A DNA stretch of 11,656 nt from Acidimicrobiia bacterium. Lineage in GTDB: Bacteria; Actinomycetota; Acidimicrobiia; Spongiisociales; ZC4RG35. The notes beneath the pieces are model-generated. The model was not told the DNA's origin, made no database searches, and saw only the letters and a program-made list of their open reading frames with translations. How positions within the stretch are numbered: position 1 is the stretch's first letter; each line of letters opens with the position of its first letter. The stretch spans positions 1 through 11,656 of the forward strand of contig QIDW01000018.1 of NCBI GenBank assembly GCA_003230435.1. The letters run 5' to 3'. Shown one piece after another: positions 7,339 to 11,656 of the stretch. Both the position numbers and the translations under genes were made by a program.

Positions 7339-7880
7339 GGCAGACTCCAGACCTGTCGCCAGGCCTCTATCCATCTGCTTCTCGAAGGCATATGGCCACC
7401 AAGCAACTGATGAGTTGTCCTGGGCCGGAGTCGAGGGAGGACCGGGCCTGGGCCTGGAGGCCGGGTGCCGGAAGCAACCGGCTGCCACACCGCAGCTCCA
7501 CGATCGAGAGGCGCCAGCCATCCCGGGTACAAAGGTTCGACCGGTACCGTTGCACCTGGCCAATCGTCCCCAGAAACGCGGACGACCACAGCAGGCCAGC
7601 GAGCCGCCAGTTGCTCGATGATCGGAAGGGCATCGACCGCCCGGACCGGCCCGCTCGCCAGAACCGCCACACCCTGACGGCCAGGACTCAGCTCATCGAG
7701 TCTGGGCCCATCTACAACCAGGTCGGCAAGAGTTCGACCGGAACCCAGGCGCAAACCTCCGGCCATGTCGATGACCAGAGAAGTCCCAACCGAAGCTGCA
7801 AGTCCCAATGGCGCCGCCACGGAAAGCACTGGATCCCGTGAACTAACAGCGAGGACCCCAAATCTCCCCATCCCTCCCAT
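7329..7880 (-). CDS. Degenerate CpaE/TadZ-like (Ssd-like) MinD-fold protein, first gene of tad operon
   Basis: About 183 residues. Its position directly ahead of tadA matches the CpaE-like septum-site protein (Rv3660c, Ssd) of this neighbourhood. The fold pattern of that family can be followed: first strand FGVLAVSS (7-14), helix, second strand SLVIDMAGGLRLG (34-46), GVAVLASGP (70-78) and AVVVRVSGDD (97-106), then VPVEPLYPGWLAPLDRG (112-128). However, the Walker A loop that should follow the first strand (K-G-G-x-G-K-T/S) reads SSRDPVLS (13-20), without the lysines, so ATP binding is doubtful. It is also roughly half the length of Rv3660c and lacks the N-terminal receiver-like domain. Starts at TTG 7916, ATG 7892, 7880 and 7871 are in frame; 7880 is preferred because TATGTT lies 7 bases upstream and an operator-like palindrome covers the longer form. 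Assignment rests on context plus weak similarity. Confidence 0.6.
   Translation of the reverse strand: MGGMGRFGVLAVSSRDPVLSVAAPLGLAASVGTSLVIDMAGGLRLGSGRTLADLVVDGPRLDELSPGRQGVAVLASGPVRAVDALPIIEQLAARWPAVVVRVSGDDWPGATVPVEPLYPGWLAPLDRGAAVWQPVASGTRPPGPGPVLPRLRPRTTHQLLGGHMPSRSRWIEAWRQVWSLPWA
7345..7348 (-). promoter_or_regulatory. Ribosome binding site supporting the short tadA start
   Basis: The minus strand reads GGAG, six bases before ATG 7338, inside the end of the CpaE-like gene. It favours 7338 over the ATG at 7374, which has only GAGAAG. Confidence 0.5.
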
Positions 7881-7887
7881 GTCACCC

Positions 7888-7916
7888 AACATATGGGCGA
7901 TATGGGTCCCATACAA
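7888..7916 (-). promoter_or_regulatory. Candidate promoter of the tad operon
   Basis: On the minus strand TTGTAT (7916-7911) and TATGTT (7893-7888) are separated by exactly 17 bases. The -10 matches TAnnnT and lies 7 bases before the ATG at 7880, so the transcript would have almost no leader. The palindrome described separately overlaps this promoter. Confidence 0.4.
7891..7913. promoter_or_regulatory. Operator-like cluster of TATGGG half-sites
   Basis: Plus strand: ATATGGG at 7891-7897 and again at 7900-7906 (9-base spacing), followed by CCCATA at 7908-7913. The second copy and the inverted copy make the perfect 13-bp palindrome TATGGGTCCCATA (7901-7913). The cluster covers the spacer and -10 of the proposed tad promoter and lies about 44-66 bases upstream of the divergent HAD start. 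This is what a repressor site would look like; the protein binding it is unknown. Confidence 0.45.
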
Positions 7917-7921
7917 GACCC

Positions 7922-7950
7922 TTAGCGCACCCCAACATTGGCGTTAACTT
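7922..7950 (+). promoter_or_regulatory. Candidate leaderless promoter of the HAD hydrolase gene
   Basis: TAACTT (7945-7950) fits the TAnnnT -10 pattern and ends six bases before the GTG at 7957, so the first base of the transcript would be the G of the start codon. A weak -35, TTAGCG (7922-7927), lies 17 bases upstream. No Shine-Dalgarno precedes the GTG. Confidence 0.42.
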
Positions 7951-7956
7951 GAGCGT

Positions 7957-8730
7957 GTGTCCGAAGCCGCTTTCTTTGACCTCGACAAGACGATCATCGC
8001 CAAGTCGTCGACCCTTGCCTTCACAAGGCCGATGTTCAGGGCCGGGCTGCTCAGCGGGCCGACGCTTGCCAAAGCAGGGATAGCCCAGGTCTATTATCAA
8101 GCGTTCGGAGCGGACCACGACCAGTTGGAGCGGATCAAAGAGGAGCTCTCCAGCTTGACAGAAGGATGGGACCACCTCGAAGTGGAAGCACTAGTCGAGG
8201 AAACGGTCAACGAAGTCGTGGCACCGCTGGTCTATGCCGAGGCGCTGGCAATCATCGATGACCACAAGCGCGATGGCCGCAAGGTGGTTGTCATCTCGGC
8301 AAGCCCCGAAGAGATCGTCCGCCCCCTCTGCCGGTACTTGGGTATCGAAGATGTCATCGCCACCAAGTCGGAGATAGACGAAGAAGGCAGATACACGGGA
8401 AGGATCGAACGCTATGCCTACGGGCCAGTGAAGGCCGAGGCCATAGCCGAGATGGCTGCAGCCGAAGATATCGACCTGGATGAAAGCTATGCCTACTCAG
8501 ACTCGATTACAGACCTTCCGATGCTTGATATCGTCGGCCACCCGGTTGTGGTCAACCCGGACTCCGAGTTGGAAGCCATGGCCGAGGAGCGCGGCTGGGA
8601 AGTCCGCCACTTCGAGTCCGCCGTCACTCTGCGAGACAAGCTGGCCTCCAAAGCAGTCCCCGGCGCCGCCGTGGTGACGGGGATCGCAGCCGTTCTGGCG
8701 TACTGGGCGCTCAAAGGACGCAAGAGCTGA
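7957..8730 (+). CDS. HAD-superfamily subfamily IB hydrolase (SerB/CicA-like) with C-terminal membrane segment
   Basis: A 257-residue phosphatase-like protein. Motif I is FFDLDKTII with nucleophile D8 and acid/base D10 (DxDKT, as in the IB group); motif II is VVISASP (S114/S116 region); the motif III lysine is probably K159 in YGPVKAEAI; motif IV is YSDSITDLPML with D182 and D186. The helical cap lies between about 15 and 90. A hydrophobic stretch (about 235-252, GAAVVTGIAAVLAYWAL) near the basic C-terminus (KGRKS) suggests a tail anchor in the membrane. The substrate cannot be told from sequence; phosphoserine or a lipid-linked phosphate are possible. An HAD-IB gene divergent from the CpaE-like gene is a conserved feature of this neighbourhood (Rv3661 in M. 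tuberculosis). The GTG start appears leaderless. Confidence 0.9.
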   Translation: MSEAAFFDLDKTIIAKSSTLAFTRPMFRAGLLSGPTLAKAGIAQVYYQAFGADHDQLERIKEELSSLTEGWDHLEVEALVEETVNEVVAPLVYAEALAIIDDHKRDGRKVVVISASPEEIVRPLCRYLGIEDVIATKSEIDEEGRYTGRIERYAYGPVKAEAIAEMAAAEDIDLDESYAYSDSITDLPMLDIVGHPVVVNPDSELEAMAEERGWEVRHFESAVTLRDKLASKAVPGAAVVTGIAAVLAYWALKGRKS

Positions 8731-8763
8731 GTGTCCTGAGTCGTGGGTCAGCGTTGTTTCGTT
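8726..8763 (+). terminator. Weak terminator-like sequence after the HAD gene
   Basis: GCTGA (8726-8730) can pair with TCAGC (8748-8752) over a 17-base loop, and a T-rich stretch GTTGTTTCGTTT follows (8752-8763). The stem is short, and the right arm and T-rich tail lie inside the end of the convergent tyrA. Weak evidence only. Confidence 0.2.
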
Positions 8764-9842
8764 TCCCGGAGATAGGAAGCGCCTCGCTCCATGAGTTCTG
8801 CAAAGCCGGTGCCATCTTCGGATTCGACCAGGTGCCGCAGTCGCTCCACCGCTTCGGACAATGCCGACAGTGATTCACCTCCGTACTCGTTCAAGGACTG
8901 AATCTCGAAGTAGAGGTGAGGGTTCTCACCTGCAACCTGGCTGGCAACCGCGAGCTGTCTGTCGAACGTCGTGCTGGAGAGGTCGGCCAGCCGGCCAGCT
9001 GCCTCGCCACTCTCGGCAAGGGCTGTCAGGAAGGCGATATTCAAAGCATGTGACAAACCCAGGATGTATGCGATGAGACGATCATGAGAGTCGAGGTCCA
9101 TCTCCACCAGGGAAGCCATAGTCGAGGCGAACAGCCCGCCAGCCTCCGCAGTGGCTTCAGGGACTCCTACATCCACCAGCACAACGTGCCGCCCGGAGAG
9201 AAGATCGGTATCAGCGCCAAACATCGGATGAACTGACGTTACGTGGCCCCCGGCTCGAACCAGCCCATCGAGACTCGATCGAAGAGGCGTTTTGAGAGAC
9301 CCGATGTCGAACACCAGACCAGGGGGAGGAGCTTCTGTCATTTCGTCGAGGATCCTCTGCGTTGCCGCCAGCGGCGCGGCAATGACGTAGAGATCGAACG
9401 TGCCTGAGGCATCTCGCCAGTCGCGCACACCAGTCTCATCGACCCTCGGATCAGCCACCTCGACGTCGAAGCCTTGCGACTCGAGAAAACGAACGAACCA
9501 TCCACCCATGAGTCCCAATCCGCCAATCACGAGAGCATTGCGTCCTGTTCCAGCCGACTCAGCCTCGACTTGACCCTGCTCCTGAATGACCAGCGACGAC
9601 CTGATCAGCTCGAGCATCATTCGCTCGGCAAGATCCTCCGAGAGACCAGCTTCTGCCGCCATTCGACGAGCGCGCCCCACCACCTCTTTCTCGTGGGCGT
9701 AGTCTCGAATGGGCAAACCTTGCACCCGTTTCAGCTCGCCGAGCCTGGCGGCGAGTTCAACGCGGCGGGCTGTCAAATCGATCATCTCGCGATCGATCTC
9801 GGCAATCGCCTCTCGCAAACCGGAGAATTCCTCGTTACCCAT
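8748..9842 (-). CDS. tyrA: Chorismate mutase-prephenate dehydrogenase fusion (T-protein type)
   Basis: Bifunctional enzyme of tyrosine synthesis: chorismate to prephenate, then NAD(P)-dependent oxidative decarboxylation to 4-hydroxyphenylpyruvate. The N-terminal AroQ chorismate mutase domain (about 7-90) shows LREAIAEID (R10), ARRVELAARLGELK (R27, K38), D47, E51 and SLVIQEQ (S83, Q87), lining up with R11, R28, K39, D48, E52, S84 and Q88 of the E. coli enzyme; the position of E. coli R51 is H50 here. The dehydrogenase domain has the nucleotide loop VIGGLGLMGG (105-114), SVHPMFGADT (203-212) with the catalytic histidine H205, and DSHDRLIAYILGLSHALNIAFL (H253, H265). The 364 residues and domain order match the enterobacterial T-protein (373). 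No ACT domain is visible. TAGTCT lies 7 bases before the ATG, suggesting leaderless transcription; there is no Shine-Dalgarno. Confidence 0.94.
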   Translation of the reverse strand: MGNEEFSGLREAIAEIDREMIDLTARRVELAARLGELKRVQGLPIRDYAHEKEVVGRARRMAAEAGLSEDLAERMMLELIRSSLVIQEQGQVEAESAGTGRNALVIGGLGLMGGWFVRFLESQGFDVEVADPRVDETGVRDWRDASGTFDLYVIAAPLAATQRILDEMTEAPPPGLVFDIGSLKTPLRSSLDGLVRAGGHVTSVHPMFGADTDLLSGRHVVLVDVGVPEATAEAGGLFASTMASLVEMDLDSHDRLIAYILGLSHALNIAFLTALAESGEAAGRLADLSSTTFDRQLAVASQVAGENPHLYFEIQSLNEYGGESLSALSEAVERLRHLVESEDGTGFAELMERGASYLRETKQR

Positions 9843-9849
9843 CCAAAAG

Positions 9850-9855
9850 AGACTA
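9850..9855 (-). promoter_or_regulatory. Candidate -10 element for tyrA
   Basis: The minus strand reads TAGTCT (TAnnnT type), with 7 bases CTTTTGG before the ATG at 9842, in the 23-base gap after the upstream unknown gene. No good -35 is visible at 16-18 bases. The spacing is the same as at other apparently leaderless genes here. Confidence 0.35.
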
Positions 9856-9865
9856 CGACTCGAAC

Positions 9866-10204
9866 TCAGTGCCCTGGCATTGGCGAGACCTGCCAGCCGA
9901 GCCGAAGATCCATCACAGCTCGGTAGAGATCGAGCGCCGACATCTCGCCACCCTCGAGACGTCTCACTACAACCCGATTGAGTGCAAAAGCCTCAACTCC
10001 CCAGACTGCCTCGCGATCGAGCGATCCGTCGACAAAGCCATCCTCTGACACCGTTTTGAGTGCATCGGTCACTGTCGAAACCAGCAGTGTCGCAGGGCCG
10101 ATGTTGGGGGGAATCTCCATGTCGACCGACTCACCCGTGGGTCGGACGACGATCCAATCCTGATCTTCGCCGAGCAACTCCTGGAGCCGGGAAACTGTGA
10201 GCAC
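9866..10204 (-). CDS. Unknown 112-residue protein between ispD and tyrA
   Basis: Not recognised. The product is small, acidic and soluble-looking, with no signal peptide, membrane segment or cysteines. It begins MLTVSRLQELLGED, has a central part with probable alternating strands (ATLLVSTVTDAL at 38-49) and a stretch rich in hydrophobic residues and arginine (FALNRVVVRRLEG, 73-85) followed by a helix-like segment (ALDLYRAVMDLRLG, 90-103). The GTG at 10204 is chosen because it lies 6 bases after a TACCTT -10 element and 23 bases from the divergent ispD start; no Shine-Dalgarno is present. tyrA follows 23 bases downstream on the same strand and may share its transcript. The coding case rests on the intact frame filling the gap between two divergent and co-directional genes; no function is proposed. 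Confidence 0.7.
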   Translation of the reverse strand: MLTVSRLQELLGEDQDWIVVRPTGESVDMEIPPNIGPATLLVSTVTDALKTVSEDGFVDGSLDREAVWGVEAFALNRVVVRRLEGGEMSALDLYRAVMDLRLGWQVSPMPGH

Positions 10205-10210
10205 AGGGCA

Positions 10211-10220
10211 AAGGTACCCT
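10211..10220. promoter_or_regulatory. Overlapping divergent -10 elements for ispD and the unknown gene
   Basis: The plus strand reads TACCCT at 10215-10220, seven bases before the ispD ATG. The minus strand reads TACCTT at 10216-10211, six bases before the GTG at 10204. The two share the central TA of a GGTACC palindrome (10213-10218). Both fit TAnnnT and both would start transcription at or one base before the start codon. No convincing -35 was found for either. Confidence 0.45.
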
Positions 10221-10227
10221 CGAACGA

Positions 10228-10872
10228 ATGTCCACTAGAGCCATGATCGTCGTGGGAGGCGGATCGAGTTCCCGTTTTGGCTCCGACAAGTTGATGACCG
10301 AGGTCGCCGGCCGGCCTCTAATCGCCCACACCATCGCCGCGTTGAAGGACCACGTTGACGTCTGCGTCCTCGTGTGCAGGGCCGACCAGCAGACCGAACT
10401 GGACTCACTCGACCTGGGTGTGACGATCGTCCCCGGAGGTGCCACCCGAACCAACTCCGAGATGGCAGGTCTGACAGCCCTGGGTGGCGAGTACGACCTC
10501 ATCGGGATTCACGATGGTGCCCGGCCTCTCATCAGCCGAGATTTGGTCGAACGACTCTTCAACAAAGCCGAGGAGGTCGGGGCCGCCGTGCCGGCTCTGG
10601 CGCCTGACACCCTCCTCATCGATCGCAGGTCCCTCCGGCCAATTCAGGACGCAACGACGGCTCAGACACCACAGATCTTCAGAGGACCGGCGTTGCTGGC
10701 CGCTTACGTGCGAGCGGCTCAAACAGAGTTCGAGGGGTACGACACGGTCGAAGTCATCCACGAGTTCAGCGACCTCACGATTGCCGTGGTTCCCGGGGAT
10801 CCCCTCAATATCAAGGTGACCGAGCCGGCCGATCTGGAGAAGGTGGCCGGGCCCCTAGGAGCCCGCTCCTAA
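10228..10872 (+). CDS. ispD: 2-C-methyl-D-erythritol 4-phosphate cytidylyltransferase (IspD)
   Basis: Third step of the MEP isoprenoid pathway: couples CTP with methylerythritol phosphate to give CDP-methylerythritol. The 214 residues are slightly shorter than usual (about 225-240). The nucleotide loop VVGGGSSSRFGSDK (8-21) has R16 and K21; family blocks RTNSEMAGL (74-82), IHDGARPLIS (94-103), TAQTPQIF (144-151) and GDPLNIKVTEPADL (190-203) with K196 follow. The usual 'ATDD' segment is replaced by YDTVEVIHEF (171-180). The related TarI cytidylyltransferases are the main alternative. No ispF or carD lies next to it, unlike in many actinobacteria. ATG 10228 fits a leaderless start; ATG 10243 is possible but would shorten the segment before the loop. 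The 3' end overlaps the convergent GNAT gene by 18 bases. Confidence 0.9.
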   Translation: MSTRAMIVVGGGSSSRFGSDKLMTEVAGRPLIAHTIAALKDHVDVCVLVCRADQQTELDSLDLGVTIVPGGATRTNSEMAGLTALGGEYDLIGIHDGARPLISRDLVERLFNKAEEVGAAVPALAPDTLLIDRRSLRPIQDATTAQTPQIFRGPALLAAYVRAAQTEFEGYDTVEVIHEFSDLTIAVVPGDPLNIKVTEPADLEKVAGPLGARS

Positions 10873-11352
10873 AACTCTCTCGTAACGAACCTCTGTGACC
10901 TGGACTCCACCGATCTCTTCGATCCGCAGCGGTTTGCCCAAGGTCCAGTCCTGTCTCTCATAGAAGGACCGCGCCCGGGTGTTCGTATCGAGGACCCAGA
11001 GCAAGGCTCGATCAAAGCCTGCGGCGCTGAGCTCGAACTCGGCTGCGGTCAGTAGTTCAAAACCATGACCATTCCCCCAGACATCCGGGTGAACGTAGAT
11101 GGCAAAGACCTCCCCCCAACCCTTGTCAACCGACTCCCCTAGAAATGCGAAACCGACGGTGTCGCCGTCGTCCTCCGCCATCAGGACAATCGCACCCGAC
11201 TCGATCCGGTGAGCGAACCAGGAGGTACGTTTTTCGACGTCTAGTCCGGCGAGAAAGTCCTCCGGAAAGATGCCCCGATAGGTGTGCTGCCATGTGTTGA
11301 CATGCAGAGAAGCAAGGTCAGCAGCATCCGACACCAGGGCCGGTCGGATCAT
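10855..11352 (-). CDS. GNAT-family N-acetyltransferase
   Basis: A 165-residue acetyltransferase that would move an acetyl group from acetyl-CoA to an amine; the substrate is unknown. The start MIRPALVSDAADLASLHVNTW (1-21) is the usual GNAT opening strand and helix. Motif A, the CoA pyrophosphate site, is VFAIYVHPDVWGNGHGFELL (82-101), with WGNGHG at 92-97 replacing the more common R/Q-x-x-G-x-G. Motif B is ALLWVLDTNTRARSFYERQDW (116-136), with N124 and Y131. ATG 11352 is chosen because AGAGGAG lies four bases upstream; the frame stays open to an ATG at 11403, but that extension lies inside the upstream gene. It starts one base after that gene's stop, so the two form an operon. Confidence 0.9.
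   Translation of the reverse strand: MIRPALVSDAADLASLHVNTWQHTYRGIFPEDFLAGLDVEKRTSWFAHRIESGAIVLMAEDDGDTVGFAFLGESVDKGWGEVFAIYVHPDVWGNGHGFELLTAAEFELSAAGFDRALLWVLDTNTRARSFYERQDWTLGKPLRIEEIGGVQVTEVRYERVLGAGS
10856..10871. repeat. Palindrome spanning both stop codons of ispD and the GNAT gene
   Basis: TAGGAG (10856-10861), CCCG loop, CTCCTA (10866-10871): a perfect 6-bp stem with a 4-base loop. The ispD TAA overlaps the right arm and the GNAT TAG overlaps the left arm. There is no T-run after it in either direction, so it is not a classical terminator, but a hairpin there could protect or end both transcripts. Confidence 0.4.
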
Positions 11353-11353
11353 C

Positions 11354-11656
11354 TCACTCCTCTTCGGCGGAGTCGGCGGTCTCGTTGGACTTGTCGCGTC
11401 CACCCAGCACCCAAAAAGCTAGGGCTGACAAGGAGGCAGCACCAAGTGCGAGGGCGAGCCACCCGAACTGCTGTGCCCCGGAACTCAGGCCGCCATCACC
11501 CTGGGTTGTCGGTGGTACGCCGGGGACATCAGGGGTGAGATCGGCTCCGAGCTCGGTCAGCGACACGGGCCGAGAGAGACCATCCTCAGCGCCCACTGCT
11601 TCGAACACCACGTTGTAGTTCTTTGGCTCGAGCTCAGTGCGAATGCCGAACAGGCC
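11354..11656 (-). CDS. C-terminal part of a membrane-anchored protein, 5' end outside window
   Basis: The frame is open from the window edge and gives about 100 residues, starting GLFGIRTELEPKNYNVVFEAV. A proline-, glycine- and threonine-rich linker (TPDVPGVPPTTQGDGG) leads into one hydrophobic helix (FGWLALALGAASLSALAFWVLGG) and a short charged end (RDKSNETADSAEEE). This is the layout of an exported protein held by a C-terminal membrane anchor with an acidic cytoplasmic tail. There is no sortase LPxTG motif. The GTG at 11611 is internal to the open frame, so the gene probably starts further upstream. The family cannot be named from this fragment. The GNAT gene follows after one base. Confidence 0.75.
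   Translation of the reverse strand, partial: GLFGIRTELEPKNYNVVFEAVGAEDGLSRPVSLTELGADLTPDVPGVPPTTQGDGGLSSGAQQFGWLALALGAASLSALAFWVLGGRDKSNETADSAEEE
11357..11363 (-). promoter_or_regulatory. Ribosome binding site of the GNAT gene
   Basis: The minus strand reads AGAGGAG, four bases before ATG 11352, within the last codons of the upstream gene (its E-E-E end). It decides the start against the longer in-frame ATG at 11403. Confidence 0.65.

Noticed and set aside
7339..7563. N-terminal extension of TadA up to 7563
   Set aside because: The extension is low-quality Arg/Pro/Ser/Gly sequence entirely inside the CpaE-like gene; a GGAG-led ATG at 7338 gives the usual family length.
7230..7841. A 203-residue open frame on the + strand opposite the CpaE-like gene
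   Set aside because: Because the CpaE-like gene is weak, this was considered as the true gene, but it shows no recognisable fold, runs against operon direction and has shadow-like composition.
7329..7880. Frameshift as the cause of the short CpaE-like protein
   Set aside because: The family-like pattern continues in the same frame to the end, and no continuation of the missing P-loop was seen in another frame.
1..11656. Mobile elements, CRISPR arrays, tRNA or rRNA genes
   Set aside because: No transposase or integrase motif, no regularly spaced repeats and no cloverleaf-like sequence was noticed; genes fill nearly the whole window.

Overview
The window is gene-dense, GC-rich bacterial chromosome with 14 protein genes and no stretch over about 65 bases without a gene or a shared gene end. 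It most likely comes from a member of the Actinomycetota. The main reason is gene order: topA, then a compact tad-type pilus/secretion operon (CpaE-like, TadA, TadB, TadC, Flp, TadE, TadE-like), then a divergent HAD-IB hydrolase, which matches the 'helicase/secretion neighbourhood' known from mycobacteria (Rv3654c to Rv3661 region) and Streptomyces. The fused tyrA, the PolX gene and several apparently leaderless genes suggest a lineage outside the best-studied orders, perhaps Acidimicrobiia or a relative; this placement is inference.

Layout. Positions 2-2293 (+) hold the 3' part of topA, cut by the window edge inside the TOPRIM domain. It converges on polX (2322-4052, -), a family X DNA polymerase with a PHP nuclease domain. 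Upstream of polX and on the same strand is the tad operon, transcribed right to left from about 7880 to 4115. Almost every junction in it is an overlap of stop and start codons (GTGA or ATGA), except a 51-base gap with a hairpin and a strong Shine-Dalgarno just before the pilin gene flp. A divergent control region (about 7881-7956) has TATGGG repeats, one pair forming a perfect 13-bp palindrome, and separates the operon from the HAD hydrolase gene (7957-8730, +).

The right third holds metabolic genes: a chorismate mutase-prephenate dehydrogenase fusion (tyrA, 8748-9842, -), a small unknown gene (9866-10204, -), ispD (10228-10872, +), a GNAT acetyltransferase (10855-11352, -) and the 3' end of a C-terminally membrane-anchored protein (11354 to the edge, -). 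ispD and the unknown gene are divergent and seem to share one -10 region on a GGTACC palindrome. ispD and the GNAT gene converge with an 18-base overlap built around another palindrome.

Functionally, the tad genes would build a simple envelope pilus or secretion apparatus: TadA powers it, TadB and TadC form the inner-membrane platform, Flp is the main pilin, and TadE and the TadE-like protein are minor pseudopilins. The CpaE-like protein that normally helps localise the system has lost its ATP-binding loop. No prepilin peptidase gene lies in the window. No RNA gene, CRISPR array, transposon, integrase or prophage was seen; this looks like core rather than acquired DNA. The most interesting signals are the degenerate CpaE-like protein, the operator-like repeats ahead of the tad operon, the shared leaderless promoter of ispD, and PolX standing where the helicase of this neighbourhood usually lies.
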